Positions 48,837 to 58,868 of a DNA stretch of 64,000 bases are shown here, one piece after another; the stretch's first letter is position 1, and each line of letters opens with the position of its first letter. Below the pieces are notes generated by a model. It made no database searches. It had not been told where the DNA came from and saw only the letters and a list, made by a program, of their open reading frames with translations. The position numbers were made by a program, and so were the translations under genes. Source of the stretch: Thiomargarita sp. (GTDB lineage: Bacteria > Pseudomonadota > Gammaproteobacteria > Beggiatoales > Beggiatoaceae); contig DYNP01000006.1 of the NCBI GenBank assembly GCA_020721005.1, forward strand, positions 1 through 64,000. Direction: 5' to 3'.

Positions 48837-48958
48837 ATTTCGAAATGTAGTGAATTTTGGGAATATAGTGATATTCGTTTAAATTTATACTATTCATTTT
48901 ATTTATAATATAAATAAATATAAATTATAATTAAATTAGGCACAAATTGGTAATAAAT

Positions 48959-49467
48959 TCAATTTCCCTTAAAGAGAGGAACCAATTGGAAAATAAAATC
49001 CAGAGTATCTGTCAAGGACGCGAATTGCGGTTGAAAACGCCTGACATAACGCTTCAATACGGACCAAAGATGTTCAATGGATTTAATTGCATTCAAATGG
49101 AGTGCAAATGGAGTGCAAACCTTGGTTTGCACATTCTCATTCAAATGCACATTCTCAAATGCAAATCAAGATTTGCACTCCAGAACAAATGGAGTGCAAA
49201 CCTTGGTTTGCACATTCATTCAAATGCACATTCTCAAATGCAAATCAAGATTTGCACTCCAGAACACACTCCAGAACACTCACTCCAGAACACTCAAATG
49301 AACGTTCACGGGGCGTTGCCGCAGATTCTCCGGTATCTTTATAATGTTTCAGCCAGGCCTTGACCGTCTGCTAATGAACCTCAAAGACTTGACTGGCACT
49401 CAGACGGCTTTCCCCACGGCGAACCCAATTAATCACTCTTTCTCTTAAATTCCAGACTATAACTCAT
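48959..49467 (-). pseudogene. IS630-family transposase remnant, frameshifted and internally replaced
   Basis: On the minus strand the start (ATG at 49467) encodes MSYSLEF, then a frameshift leads to RERVINWVRRGESRLSASQ and VFEVH, a TAG, and QTVKAWLKHYKDTGESAAT: the helix-turn-helix of an IS630 transposase. The C-terminal end is at 48959-49070, IEHLWSVLKRYVRRFQPQFA and LDFIFQLVPLF, the conserved region around the last catalytic residue. The central catalytic part is missing; it is replaced by short palindromic repeats (49106-49300). About 510 of an expected 1000 bases remain. Terminal repeats are not clear in the AT-rich flanks. Confidence 0.8.
49106..49265. repeat. Two direct copies of an ~80-bp unit made of palindromes
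   Basis: Copies at 49106-49186 and 49187-49265. Each holds GTGCAAACCTTGGTTTGCAC, a perfect palindrome, then CAAATGCACATTCTCAAATG and GCAAATCAAGATTTGC. The following bases to 49300 repeat ACTCCAGAAC several times, a decayed third copy. They interrupt the transposase remnant. No unique spacers, so not a CRISPR. Confidence 0.75.
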
Positions 49468-49656
49468 TTTATTACCCCTAATATTTATTAGTTTATTTAA
49501 ATTACCACACTTTTATATTTACTATAAATATTGTTTTAATCGTATATGTATAAGTGGATATTACTATACACGAATGAGGCAATTGGCAAAATAGCGGGCA
49601 ACAAACTGAGGTTGCCCATTCTACTTGGCCAGTTAATGACACGTCCTAGATCATTC

Positions 49657-50139
49657 TCAATCTGTGGTTTGGGAATTTATCTGACTTTGACTGGGAGTTT
49701 CTTTGTGATATTTGTTAATTAAATTCTTAACCCGTTCTGGATCATAAGTGCCGTGCATTTCAATTTCAAAACCTGATTGACCGGCACTGGCAATGCCGAT
49801 GTAGCCCACTCCGAATATTCTTTGCAAAACAGTTTGCTTGATGTGAATATTGCGGACATTGCTGTGGAAAACCTCAATGGTGTCCTTGCCCAAAATGCCC
49901 TTGCGTAAAATAGCGCGCTGATCAGTGACAATCAAGGTGGTGCTGTATTTAACAATGGTTTGGGTGATGAGTGTGATGACCCCAAAACTGATGGTGATCA
50001 ATGCCATCCCAGGTCCCCACCATTTGACCAGCCACATCAGGGCATAACCACCGACGATCAGTGAAGTGGTAAATAGGAAAACAAAAGGATGGTTTCTATG
50101 AATCAGGGGGTGAGAACGGTAGAGTTCTTGCTCTTCCAT
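49657..50139 (-). CDS. Bacterial PH-domain (YdbS-like) membrane protein
   Basis: This 160-residue protein has two adjoining hydrophobic segments (FVFLFTTSLIVGGYALMWLV and GMALITISFGVITLITQTIV), then a bacterial PH domain (TLIVTDQRAILRKGILGKDTIEV, VRNIHIKQTVLQRIFGVG, GTYDPERVKNLINKY). Such proteins are small membrane proteins of unknown role. The minus-strand tsaD gene ends 85 bases upstream of its start in transcription order. Confidence 0.85.
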   Translation of the reverse strand: MEEQELYRSHPLIHRNHPFVFLFTTSLIVGGYALMWLVKWWGPGMALITISFGVITLITQTIVKYSTTLIVTDQRAILRKGILGKDTIEVFHSNVRNIHIKQTVLQRIFGVGYIGIASAGQSGFEIEMHGTYDPERVKNLINKYHKETPSQSQINSQTTD

Positions 50140-50223
50140 GGGAATACCTCGTTAGTAATTGGGAACAGTAAATCATTGATGGTTTCTATCCATCCTACGT
50201 TTCAAATAACAGTGGGGCTCAAA

Positions 50224-51225
50224 TTAAGCGGAATTATTGAGGCTCCAGCGGGGATGTACTTTAAAACTAAGCGGTTCCGTATGTCCCGCAGTTAGATGGA
50301 GATGACCCGCATAAGCAATCATGGCGCCATTGTCGGTACAAAACAAGGGACGTGGATAGTAAACAGTGATATGTAAGCGGTCGGCAAGTTGCCTAAACTG
50401 TTGCCGAAGTTGTTGATTGGCACCCACTCCTCCGGCAATAACGAGTTGAGTGAAGCCGGTGTGTTGCAAAGCACGTCGACACTTGATGATCAAAGTGTCA
50501 ATCACTGCTTGTTGAAACGCGTATGCAATGTCCGCTCGAACTTGATCCGTTTGCGCACTGGTTTGCCAAGTAATCAGGGCATGGGTTTTAAGTCCACTGA
50601 AACTAAAATCCAGTCCCGGACGAGTGGTCATAGGTCGTGGGAATTCAAAAGCATGGGGACGTCCTTGCTGAGCCAGTTGAGCCAAAGCCGGTCCCCCTGG
50701 ATAACCCAGACCCAACAGTTTGGCAGTTTTGTCAAAGGCCTCTCCTGCTGCATCGTCCACTGATTCTCCCAAAATATGGTATTGACCCAACCCTTGAGCC
50801 GCAATCAGTTGAGTGTGTCCACCTGAGACCAATAATGCCAAAAAAGGAAAAGTGGGCGCGGGTTGTTCAAGCAGGGCAACGAGTAAATGTCCTTCTAAGT
50901 GATTGATGCCAATGGCAGGCACTTGCCAGCCCCAAGCCAGACTGCGGGCCACCGTGGCACCTACCAATAGGGCGCCAATCAGTCCCGGACCTGCAGTGTA
51001 AGCAATGCCATCGGCTTTAACAATATGACTTTCTTTGAGCACTTGTTGGATCAGGGGAATGAGTTTGCGAATATGGTCTCGAGAAGCCAATTCTGGAACG
51101 ACTCCTCCGTACTGAGCATGAATGGCAATTTGAGTGTATAGCCTGTGGGCCAACAGTCCCTCTTGGGAATCATAAATGGCCACTCCAGTTTCGTCGCAGG
51201 AAGTTTCTATTCCGAGTACTCGCAT
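50224..51225 (-). CDS. tsaD: tRNA N6-adenosine threonylcarbamoyltransferase
   Basis: The 333-residue enzyme starts [19 protein letters not shown] and has the metal-binding HLEGH (INHLEGHLL), [21 protein letters not shown] and [13 protein letters not shown]. It transfers threonylcarbamoyl to A37 of ANN-decoding tRNAs. The ATG at 51225 is canonical; an in-frame extension to 51315 is not. Its partner TsaE is at 56305-56799. Confidence 0.96.
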   Translation of the reverse strand: MRVLGIETSCDETGVAIYDSQEGLLAHRLYTQIAIHAQYGGVVPELASRDHIRKLIPLIQQVLKESHIVKADGIAYTAGPGLIGALLVGATVARSLAWGWQVPAIGINHLEGHLLVALLEQPAPTFPFLALLVSGGHTQLIAAQGLGQYHILGESVDDAAGEAFDKTAKLLGLGYPGGPALAQLAQQGRPHAFEFPRPMTTRPGLDFSFSGLKTHALITWQTSAQTDQVRADIAYAFQQAVIDTLIIKCRRALQHTGFTQLVIAGGVGANQQLRQQFRQLADRLHITVYYPRPLFCTDNGAMIAYAGHLHLTAGHTEPLSFKVHPRWSLNNSA

Positions 51226-51366
51226 GATATTTTCAGTTGGATGGGTTAATAGATCTCTTGCATAAGTCCGCGTAGATTGAGTTATAGCACAAAGAAACGC
51301 GCCACAATCCAACAACTTACGCGGGCCTCTTTTTTTACCAAGGGAAAGTAATTGGAAAATATTTCC

Positions 51367-53220
51367 TCAAAGTTGAGGATTGACAATCCAACCTTGTAGA
51401 TTTTTATCAGGTATTTCAACTTCTACCCACCAATCGGTTTTGCGTTCAACAATTGCTTTGCCCCACAAATCTGCTTCTGGTTTGGTTTGAGCATCCCAAC
51501 CTTCTTCCAAATAATATAATTTCCCTTGATACCAAACCACATGCAGTCCTTCCCCCCGCGTTTCCAAGTCAAATAAAATTTCTCCCGGGGTCAAATTTAA
51601 GGATTCCTTATTCTCTATGGAGGCTACATCTGTGGGAATAGCAGCAACACTTCCCCGTTTGCTCACTTCAACAACTCCATATTGAGTGGTGTGAATTTGT
51701 CCCTTGATAGCTTGCACTTCCTGTTGTGCTTTTAATTGGGTGATGGCTCTTGCTTCCAAAGAAGGATTGGCATATAAGGTTAAAGGGGATTTGAGAAGCC
51801 ATTTGCCATAGCTACAATTTGGGACGGGACAGGCAGCCTGAATATAAGGCAATTTGGGTAATAATTTGACATGATGTTTACTGGCATATCCCACTTGACC
51901 TTCTGCCAGTTCAACTTTATACCAATCTCCCAATATATCAATCACTTGAGCAGGCGTGTATTTCTCCATTCTCCCCACCACATTGGTATATTCTCCAACC
52001 CCTTCGTGAACATTGAGTGGTAAATCCAAACTGGTGGTCACTCCATACATCTTAAAATTGTCCCAACTGGCTGCATGTGCTTTGCTTTCTGCCTTGCTGA
52101 ACCAATTTTTCCCAGGTTTGGGACTGAGACTTTCTAATTCTTGGGACCAATTTTCCACATACTGTCCTTCTGTCCATTCCGCCATGATAACATTCACGGG
52201 TTGACTGATAGAGAGATGCAAGGAAGGTTGAACCGGTATTTTGCCCTCTTCAAGACTGTAACCCAATACATTGGCGGGGGTGAAAACCACCAGATATTTC
52301 TGATCCGGGGAGGAAAAGGCATCCACGGCTTCTGGCACGTGGGTCTTAATAACTTCCCAATTGGGAAAGAGTTTGTCATGTTTAATCAAGTTTTCGGGAA
52401 CCGCCAAATCTACATTGAAATTATGATATTCCCCTTGTTTGCCAGAAAAGTGACCCTTAAAGATCCATTTGCCTTTATGACGAGTGATGCCTGCTGAGGG
52501 TTCTCCCCATTGCTCACCGCCTTGATCTTGATGGCGTTCCCGATAACGATTGGCAGTTTCTTCAAAGGTACCAGATTCAGTCTCATCTTCGAATAATTCT
52601 GAAAATTCAACCAGTTCCAAATCTTCCATGGTAAAAAATTGTAAACCATTCTCATGAACACTACCGCCCGTGCCCCGACAAGTTTCTGCACTGAGTAAGG
52701 AGGCAGATAAATGATCTTTGCCCACAAAGAGAATATCTCGATAACGATGACCAATACAATTTTCACCTTTTTGGAATTCAATACCTTGAGACTTGACCAA
52801 TACGGCCACATCAAAAGCCGCAATCCCTTCCCGATTGGCTAAAAAAGGATTGGGAGGCATGTCTGGATCCGGTGCCGGGTTAATCCAGATGAAATCTTCA
52901 TTAAAATCATTGTAGGCACTGTGTTTGACATCTACTCTCCAAAAACCATCTTCCCGAGGTACAAGAAGACTGGTTTTTTCAGTGCCCAATTTCAAGTGCC
53001 CTTTGTTATCCGTACGAATCCACAAAGTGCGATAAGAGGCCAGTTGTTGAGGCATTTCTGCCACCTCTTGATTGGCATTCTCTTCCGATTCAGAAGAAGG
53101 TTCGGTATTGAGGTTATAATTACCACTTTGGCGTAAACCTAAAAGTAACCCATAATCTTGAGCCATCAAGCCATGGCTGAATATGAGACCAATGAGTACA
53201 GGGATAAGGTATTTGAACAT
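51367..53220 (-). CDS. Exported protein with SH3-type domains
   Basis: The 617-residue protein has a signal peptide (LIPVLIGLIFSHGLMAQ). Its C-terminal third holds SH3-like domains: LPLNVHEGVGEYTNVVGRM...GDWYKVELAEGQVGYASKHHV, a second unit with LTLYANPSLEARAITQLKA and a final one ending EIPDKNLQGWIVNPQL. The N-terminal 350 residues match nothing I know and contain two Cys (ENCIGH, AETCRGTG). SH3b domains usually bind cell wall or other proteins. The ATG at 53220 is chosen because the signal peptide starts there; an in-frame extension to 53274 overlaps the upstream gene. Confidence 0.78.
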   Translation of the reverse strand: MFKYLIPVLIGLIFSHGLMAQDYGLLLGLRQSGNYNLNTEPSSESEENANQEVAEMPQQLASYRTLWIRTDNKGHLKLGTEKTSLLVPREDGFWRVDVKHSAYNDFNEDFIWINPAPDPDMPPNPFLANREGIAAFDVAVLVKSQGIEFQKGENCIGHRYRDILFVGKDHLSASLLSAETCRGTGGSVHENGLQFFTMEDLELVEFSELFEDETESGTFEETANRYRERHQDQGGEQWGEPSAGITRHKGKWIFKGHFSGKQGEYHNFNVDLAVPENLIKHDKLFPNWEVIKTHVPEAVDAFSSPDQKYLVVFTPANVLGYSLEEGKIPVQPSLHLSISQPVNVIMAEWTEGQYVENWSQELESLSPKPGKNWFSKAESKAHAASWDNFKMYGVTTSLDLPLNVHEGVGEYTNVVGRMEKYTPAQVIDILGDWYKVELAEGQVGYASKHHVKLLPKLPYIQAACPVPNCSYGKWLLKSPLTLYANPSLEARAITQLKAQQEVQAIKGQIHTTQYGVVEVSKRGSVAAIPTDVASIENKESLNLTPGEILFDLETRGEGLHVVWYQGKLYYLEEGWDAQTKPEADLWGKAIVERKTDWWVEVEIPDKNLQGWIVNPQL

Positions 53221-53264
53221 GTGGCGAAATTCTCCTAAAATTGGCAATTTTTGTAGACAATGAG

Positions 53265-53669
53265 TTATTTGCAACTGAGTTTGCTGACTTCAATAATACG
53301 TACTTTTTCACCTCCAATGTCTGAGTATTTTAAAGCGCCTTCCACTTCCATCTCGTCAGGACATTCTACAGAAGTTTTAGTGCGTAAAATCACGTAAGAT
53401 TCATCTTCGTCAAAGGTCATATAATCCTGAAAACCCGCACCGCCACTGAGGCTTGGATCCGATTGAGCGTATTCCTCAGGCACATCTTCCATCAAAGCAC
53501 GAGGACCGGTAACCTTGATGTCCTTGCCCTCACAAGCTTTCCAAGCATCCTTTTTAGCAGTATCACTGATATCACAAGCTGCGTACAAAGTCGAGGAAAT
53601 GAGGGAAAGAATACTGAATAAGCCCACGCTCAATCGCAGTAAAATATTTTTTAGCGGTGAATGACACAT
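53265..53669 (-). CDS. Small exported protein of unknown function
   Basis: This 134-residue protein has a signal peptide (LLRLSVGLFSILSLISSTLYA) and a mature part with four cysteines (CDISD, ACEG, VECPDE, LSCK), probably two disulfides, and an acidic character (FDEDESYV). The pattern GKDIKVTGP...LRTKTSVECPDEMEVEG...IGGEKVRI suggests a small OB-type beta fold, not proven. It is 45 bases upstream of the SH3-domain gene, so they are probably an operon. Confidence 0.65.
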   Translation of the reverse strand: MCHSPLKNILLRLSVGLFSILSLISSTLYAACDISDTAKKDAWKACEGKDIKVTGPRALMEDVPEEYAQSDPSLSGGAGFQDYMTFDEDESYVILRTKTSVECPDEMEVEGALKYSDIGGEKVRIIEVSKLSCK

Positions 53670-53813
53670 ATTAGGTAACTCCTTGAAAAATCAAATAAAG
53701 CCGGCTTTGGCAACTGGGTCGATAATTGGTATGTTCTAAATGAATTTACGTGCTGGTTGGGTAGTATATCAAAAGTCTCCAATGAATGGAAAAAACTCCT
53801 TAATTTCCCCAAA

Positions 53814-55040
53814 TTATACGTCCTTTTTTAACGGCAATCCACAGGCTAAGCGGGAAGGATATCCTGTGAAACCACTTAAATAACGCATCAACTGAAACTT
53901 GAGCGGCGGCAGTTGATCCAGAGCCAGCAATCCTAAATTGCGCAAAAAAGTTAAGGGTTGATTGGAATTGGAAAAAATTCGAATTAATCCGTCTGTTAAG
54001 CGAATCAAGTGACGTTGATCCGGTTGCTGCAAATTCAAGTATTTTTTCAACTGTTCTGAAGTGGCAATGGCGGAAACATCTTCCTCAAAAGAGGCAGTAT
54101 AAATAAGTTCGGCCAATGTAGCCACATCCCTTAATCCCAAATTAAAGCCCTGTCCAGCTACGGGATGTAGCGTATGAGCTGCATTGCCAATAACAACGGT
54201 ACGATCCCGAATCAGATTGGCAGTATATCTTAAATACAAGGGATAGGCCAAACGTTGACCGACACTGTGTAACCGTCCCAAACGCCAACCAAAGGCCGCT
54301 TGCAGTTCCCCTAAAAATGCCGACTCACTCAGTCCCAACAAGTGCTGTTTTCGACTGTCTGTTACACACCAAACCACACTGCAAGCTCGCTGCCCCAGGG
54401 GTAACAGAGCCAAAGGACCCTGAGGAGTGAAGCGTTCATAAGCCGTGCCCTGATGGGAACGCTCCGTTTGCAAGGTCGTGATCACTGCCACTTGCCCATA
54501 ATCCTGTTGCACTGGTTGGATTCCCAATTGTGACAGCACTGGAGAACCCCCTCCGGTGGCCACCACCAATAACTGTCCTTCTAAATTCAGTTCCTGCCAA
54601 GGCAATTGCAAGGACAATTGCACTTTGGCTGAATCCACTCGTAATTTTTGCAATTTGGCTGGAGCATAAATTGTGACCTTGGTATTCGATAAAGCTTGTT
54701 TTAAAGCCAAATCAATAGCTTGAGCAGAAATAACATAACCGAGAGCAGGTAAATTTAAAGCGGCAGCAGTGAGGTGAGCATAGCCAAACTGTCCCTGATT
54801 GGAAATGTGAATTTGAGTGATTGGAGTGGCTTGAGAGGATAGAGACTGCCAAATTCCCAATCCTTCAAAAATACATTTTGAAGTGTAATTGAGGGCAATC
54901 ACTTGCTTATGAGGAGATTGATTAAATTCCCAAGGAGTGGATTCAATCAGGGCTATGTTAAGAGGAGTATTCCTTAAACTGTATGCCAAACTGGCCCCTA
55001 CCAATCCTCCCCCTAAAATGAGGAGATCATGTTGAGTCAT
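53814..55040 (-). CDS. ubiH: 2-octaprenyl-6-methoxyphenol hydroxylase-type FAD monooxygenase
   Basis: The 408-residue protein has the FAD-binding N-terminus LLILGGGLVGASLAYSL and the conserved VVIGNAAHTLHPVAGQGFNLGLRDV. It belongs to the UbiH/UbiI/VisC group of ubiquinone ring hydroxylases. UbiH is most likely because of the LPLGQRACSVVWCV motif, but VisC-like enzymes look alike. The neighbouring pilU is not related in function. Confidence 0.88.
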   Translation of the reverse strand: MTQHDLLILGGGLVGASLAYSLRNTPLNIALIESTPWEFNQSPHKQVIALNYTSKCIFEGLGIWQSLSSQATPITQIHISNQGQFGYAHLTAAALNLPALGYVISAQAIDLALKQALSNTKVTIYAPAKLQKLRVDSAKVQLSLQLPWQELNLEGQLLVVATGGGSPVLSQLGIQPVQQDYGQVAVITTLQTERSHQGTAYERFTPQGPLALLPLGQRACSVVWCVTDSRKQHLLGLSESAFLGELQAAFGWRLGRLHSVGQRLAYPLYLRYTANLIRDRTVVIGNAAHTLHPVAGQGFNLGLRDVATLAELIYTASFEEDVSAIATSEQLKKYLNLQQPDQRHLIRLTDGLIRIFSNSNQPLTFLRNLGLLALDQLPPLKFQLMRYLSGFTGYPSRLACGLPLKKDV

Positions 55041-55060
55041 TCATTAATTCCCTAATACCT

Positions 55061-55157
55061 GAATAAATTGTTCAATTGGTCTCAACAATCCTATCTATCT
55101 TGTAGAGACCCTCACTGCCAACACTAATTTTGGCCGGCAAATTAGACGTGAATACAT
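55061..55157 (-). repeat. Diverged tandem copy of the pilU 3' end
   Basis: 55061-55157 aligns over its length with 55159-55256, which holds the last 15 codons of pilU and its downstream sequence. Shared blocks include GAATAA.TTG, CCTCAACA/TCTCAACA, TAATTTTGGC and GCAAATT. On the minus strand the copy still reads SNLPAKI against SNLQAKI in PilU. Identity is about 70% by eye. It is a tandem duplication after the gene end. Confidence 0.7.
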
Positions 55158-55206
55158 GAATAAGTTGAGCAATCGGCCTCAACATTTCACCTATTCCCTG
55201 GAAACT

Positions 55207-56268
55207 CTATCCCCCAAAATTAATTTTGGCTTGCAAATTGGAACGTGATTCTGCATGAAGCAAAGCTTCTTCCAAAGTAATGCGACCTTCTTGATAAAGT
55301 TTAAAGAGAGCACCATCAAAGGTTTGCATACCTTCTGCTCCACTGCCCACCATCGCCTCTTTAATCTCATCGATTTTACCTTTTAAGATCAAATCAGCAA
55401 TGTAAGGCGTGTTGATCATCACTTCCACTGCTGCCACTCGCCGACTGTTAACTCCAATGGCCAAACGTTGGGAGACCACGCCCACTAAATTGAGAGAAAG
55501 GTCCATAAACAACTGTTTATGCAATTCCTGTGGAAACATATTGATGACCCGTTGCATAGCTTGGAAAGAGTTATTAGCATGCAAAGTTGAAATTGCCAAA
55601 TGCCCAGTGTTGGACAATTCTAAAGATGCCCCCATGGTCTCTTGATCGCGAATTTCGCCAATGAAAACCACATCTGGAGACTCCCGCATGGCGCTGCGCA
55701 AAGCCCGCAAGTAGGAGCGAGTATCCACTCCCAATTCTCGTTGATTGACCAAACTTTTTTTATGAGGATGTACAAATTCAATGGGATCTTCAATAGTTAC
55801 AATGTGGCCAGCCCCATTCTCATTGCGATGATTGATCATGGCTGCCAAAGTCGTCGATTTCCCAGAATTGGTTGCTCCCACCATCAGCAATAAGCCTCGT
55901 TTACGCATGATCAAGTCTTTTAAAACTGAAGGTAATTTTAAATCTTCCAAAGTGGGAATAGTCGATTTGATATAACGCATGACCAAAGAAATATTTCCTT
56001 GCTGTCGAAACGCATTGATTCTAAAACGAGCTTGAGTTTCCGGCCAGGGAATGGCAAAATCAATTTCCAATTCTTCTTCAAAATGAGACCATTGCTTATC
56101 ATTCATGATCTGACGAGCAACGGCTTCGGTCATTTGGGAGGTTAAAGTTGATTTCCCAACACTGACCACCTTACCTGCAGTTTTAATACGTACTGGAGAG
56201 TTGACACTGAAGAAAACGTCCGAGGCATCTTTTTCAACCGCCAGTTTGAGATAGGGAGAAATGTCCAT
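55207..56268 (-). CDS. pilU: Type IV pilus retraction ATPase PilU
   Basis: This 353-residue hexameric ATPase has Walker A GATNSGKSTTLAAM, the Asp box TIEDPIEFVH, Walker B DVVFIGEIRD and the His box GHLAISTLHANN. The YLKLAVEKDASDVFFSVNSP N-terminus and the C-terminal acidic LLHAESRSNLQAKI are typical of PilU rather than PilT. It drives pilus disassembly and twitching motility or DNA uptake. pilT is not adjacent. Confidence 0.93.
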   Translation of the reverse strand: MDISPYLKLAVEKDASDVFFSVNSPVRIKTAGKVVSVGKSTLTSQMTEAVARQIMNDKQWSHFEEELEIDFAIPWPETQARFRINAFRQQGNISLVMRYIKSTIPTLEDLKLPSVLKDLIMRKRGLLLMVGATNSGKSTTLAAMINHRNENGAGHIVTIEDPIEFVHPHKKSLVNQRELGVDTRSYLRALRSAMRESPDVVFIGEIRDQETMGASLELSNTGHLAISTLHANNSFQAMQRVINMFPQELHKQLFMDLSLNLVGVVSQRLAIGVNSRRVAAVEVMINTPYIADLILKGKIDEIKEAMVGSGAEGMQTFDGALFKLYQEGRITLEEALLHAESRSNLQAKINFGG

Positions 56269-56304
56269 AGTTTAAATTACATCTTTATGATAAAAATCAG
56301 ATAA

Positions 56305-56799
56305 TTAAAAAGTAATTGAGTGTAGGTGCTGGTGAAATAGACGACCTTGTTCATGATAAGACAGGACCAGTTCAATATCCGCTTTAGGCGTTAAATTTCC
56401 TCCGCGTTCTGGCCACTCAATTAAACAGATCACTGGAGATGAAAGAGTGGGAATGTTCTCAGAGGGAGAAATTTCATCCGCAATAGGTGTTAAGTAATCT
56501 CGAATTCCCAAATATTCCAATTCTTCAGGATCGATCAGACGATACCAGTCAAAATGATAGATTTGCCAAGAGGATAGAGCATAGATTTCTACCAAGGTAT
56601 AGGTGGGACTTTTGACTTTGCCAGCATGTCCCAAGGCTCTCAAGAAGCCGCGAACCAAGGTAGTTTTGCCCGCACCCAAATCGCCCAACAGATGAATGAT
56701 GATGGTTGGAAAGGGTTTTTGGGACAATATATTTTGAATCAGGGACACTAAGTTGGCGCCCATGGCTTCTGTGTCTTTTGGAGAATGGAGTAACTGCAT
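56305..56799 (-). CDS. tsaE: tRNA threonylcarbamoyladenosine biosynthesis ATPase
   Basis: The 164-residue P-loop protein has [19 protein letters not shown] and [10 protein letters not shown], with the FDWYRL motif. It binds the TsaB-TsaD complex and resets it. The ATG at 56799 lies two bases after the nnr stop; an upstream extension to 56844 would overlap nnr. The order orn-nnr-tsaE is conserved in gammaproteobacteria (orn-yjeF-yjeE). Confidence 0.95.
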   Translation of the reverse strand: MQLLHSPKDTEAMGANLVSLIQNILSQKPFPTIIIHLLGDLGAGKTTLVRGFLRALGHAGKVKSPTYTLVEIYALSSWQIYHFDWYRLIDPEELEYLGIRDYLTPIADEISPSENIPTLSSPVICLIEWPERGGNLTPKADIELVLSYHEQGRLFHQHLHSITF

Positions 56800-56801
56800 A
56801 G

Positions 56802-58301
56802 TTATGAGACCAATAATTCTGGGTTGGCATAATATTGTAACCAAGGGAACAGGTCACTGGCCAGTAGACCACGTTCTCCTTTTTCAGCGGCTTTGTCTCC
56901 CGCTTTACCGTGTAAACATACGCCCAAATCAGCCGCTTCCAAAGTGGTAAAGCCTTGGGCCAGTAAGCCCGCCAAAACCCCGGTCAATACATCACCCATA
57001 CCTCCACAGGCCATGCCAGGATTGCCAGCAGTGCATACGTTGACTTGGCCTTCTTGATTGGCAACTAAAGTCCCAGCGCCTTTGAGAATACAAATTCCCC
57101 CAAAACGAATTTGTAGATTGCGTACTGCAGCAAAACGATCGGTTTGGATGTCTTGAGAGGTGCTTTCTAACAGTCGAGCCGCTTCTCCCACATGAGGAGT
57201 AATAATGCTGTCTTGAAAGCGAAAGGGAAATTTGGCCAGTAAATTGAGGGCATCGGCATCGACTACAATGGCGTTAGAGAATTCTTTGACTGCTTCTAGC
57301 ATGGCTCGAGACCATACCGATTGACCCAGTCCGGGACCAATAGCGATGACGTCTACTTTTTCGATCAAGGGGGATAATTCTTCGATGGTTTCCACGCCAT
57401 AACTCATGATTTCTGGACGGGTCAGGTTGGCAAAGCCAGCGTGGGAGGAACGGGTGGCTAAGGTCACTTTGCCTGCACCTACTCGGACCGCTGCCTCGGC
57501 GGCTAACCGAACAGCTCCCAACATGCCTCGTTCCCCACCGATGATCAAGACGTGTCCAAAACAGCCTTTATGAGCACTTCGAGAGCGCTTTTTGAGCAGG
57601 GGTTTTAATAGGTCATAGTCTAGGCGATTGACCGTGACCTTGATTTGTCGATAAAGAGCGGTTGGGACTTGCAAGTCATCAAAATACAGGTCTCCACAGT
57701 ATTCAGGTCCATCTCCGGTAAAAGTACCTTGTTTGAGACCAATGAAACTGATGGTTGCGTCTGCTCGGACTGCAATTCCCAACACGTTGCCAGTGTCAGC
57801 GTGGAGTCCAGAGGGAATGTCTAAAGCCAAAACTGGGCAGTTGCAACGTTGTAAGGCTTCAATGACTGTACGATAGGGTCCAGAAATGTTGCGATCTAAA
57901 CCAGTCCCAAATAGGGCATCGATCGCCACATCAACAATGCTGAGTTTTTTTTCTGCAAATACTTGAACATTTAAACCCACTTCATTCATAGCTTCAAAGG
58001 CGATTTTGGCTTCTCCTTTAAGATGGGAAATGTCTCCAATTTGTAAAACTTTCACGTCGTAACCGACTAGGTAAGCCAATCTGGCTAGCACATATCCATC
58101 GCCCGCATTGTTGCCCACTCCACATAAGACAGCAATTCGATGTGCATGGGGCCAACGTTGTTGTAAAATGGTGAAGGCAGCACTGCCAGCCCGTTCCATA
58201 AGACACACTCCAGAAATTCCCATGTCTTGAATGGCCATACGGTCCAGTTCTCGTACTTGACTGCCCCAATATAAGGCAGTGGGTAGTGGTTTTCTACTCA
58301 T
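56802..58301 (-). CDS. nnr: Bifunctional NAD(P)H-hydrate epimerase/dehydratase
   Basis: The 499-residue protein has an N-terminal epimerase ([28 protein letters not shown]) and a C-terminal ADP/ATP-dependent dehydratase ([49 protein letters not shown]). It repairs damaged NADH and NADPH hydrates. It lies between orn and tsaE on the minus strand, with stop and start a few bases apart. Confidence 0.96.
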   Translation of the reverse strand: MSRKPLPTALYWGSQVRELDRMAIQDMGISGVCLMERAGSAAFTILQQRWPHAHRIAVLCGVGNNAGDGYVLARLAYLVGYDVKVLQIGDISHLKGEAKIAFEAMNEVGLNVQVFAEKKLSIVDVAIDALFGTGLDRNISGPYRTVIEALQRCNCPVLALDIPSGLHADTGNVLGIAVRADATISFIGLKQGTFTGDGPEYCGDLYFDDLQVPTALYRQIKVTVNRLDYDLLKPLLKKRSRSAHKGCFGHVLIIGGERGMLGAVRLAAEAAVRVGAGKVTLATRSSHAGFANLTRPEIMSYGVETIEELSPLIEKVDVIAIGPGLGQSVWSRAMLEAVKEFSNAIVVDADALNLLAKFPFRFQDSIITPHVGEAARLLESTSQDIQTDRFAAVRNLQIRFGGICILKGAGTLVANQEGQVNVCTAGNPGMACGGMGDVLTGVLAGLLAQGFTTLEAADLGVCLHGKAGDKAAEKGERGLLASDLFPWLQYYANPELLVS

Positions 58302-58310
58302 AATGGTTAG

Positions 58311-58868
58311 TTAACCGGTAAGGCAGGCTGGGTTGAGAAGGTGTTGGCGGTAATATTTTAATTCCTCAATTGAATCATAAATGTCACTTAGGGAGCGATG
58401 TTTGGCTTGTTTGGCATATTCTGGCAATTGGGGTAACCAACGCCGGGCTAATTCTTTTAAGGTGCTAACATCTAGGTGACGATAGTGAAAATAGCGTTCC
58501 AAGGTGGGCATGTAATGGTATAAAAATCGCCGGTCTTGGCAAATGGTGTTGCCTGAAATGGGAGAGGTATTGGGGAGAACGTGTTGTTGGAGAAATTCCA
58601 GGGTCAATTGTTCGGCTTCGGCCAGAGAAATTGTGCTGCGCCGAACTTTTTCAGTGAGACCAGATTGACCGTGGGTACGAGTATTCCATTCGTCCATCTG
58701 CGCTAAAATATCATCGTTTTGATGAATAACCAAGTCTGGTCCCTCAGCAATTAATTCCAGTTGGGCGGTGGTTACCAAGGTGGCTATTTCAATGATAGTG
58801 TCCCGATTGGGATCGAGGCCAGTCATTTCTAGATCGATCCAAATCAGGGCTTGGGGGTTTTGTGGCAT
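58311..58868 (-). CDS. orn: Oligoribonuclease
   Basis: This 185-residue DEDDh exonuclease has [12 protein letters not shown] with the first Asp and Glu, [14 protein letters not shown] with the Asp, and [14 protein letters not shown] with the His and last Asp. It degrades 2-5 nt RNAs including pGpG. First gene of the orn-nnr-tsaE group. Length is normal. Confidence 0.97.
   Translation of the reverse strand: MPQNPQALIWIDLEMTGLDPNRDTIIEIATLVTTAQLELIAEGPDLVIHQNDDILAQMDEWNTRTHGQSGLTEKVRRSTISLAEAEQLTLEFLQQHVLPNTSPISGNTICQDRRFLYHYMPTLERYFHYRHLDVSTLKELARRWLPQLPEYAKQAKHRSLSDIYDSIEELKYYRQHLLNPACLTG

Noticed and set aside
49077-49344. Short repetitive plus-strand open frames
   Set aside because: They read through the palindromic repeats inside the IS630 remnant and have no protein-like features.
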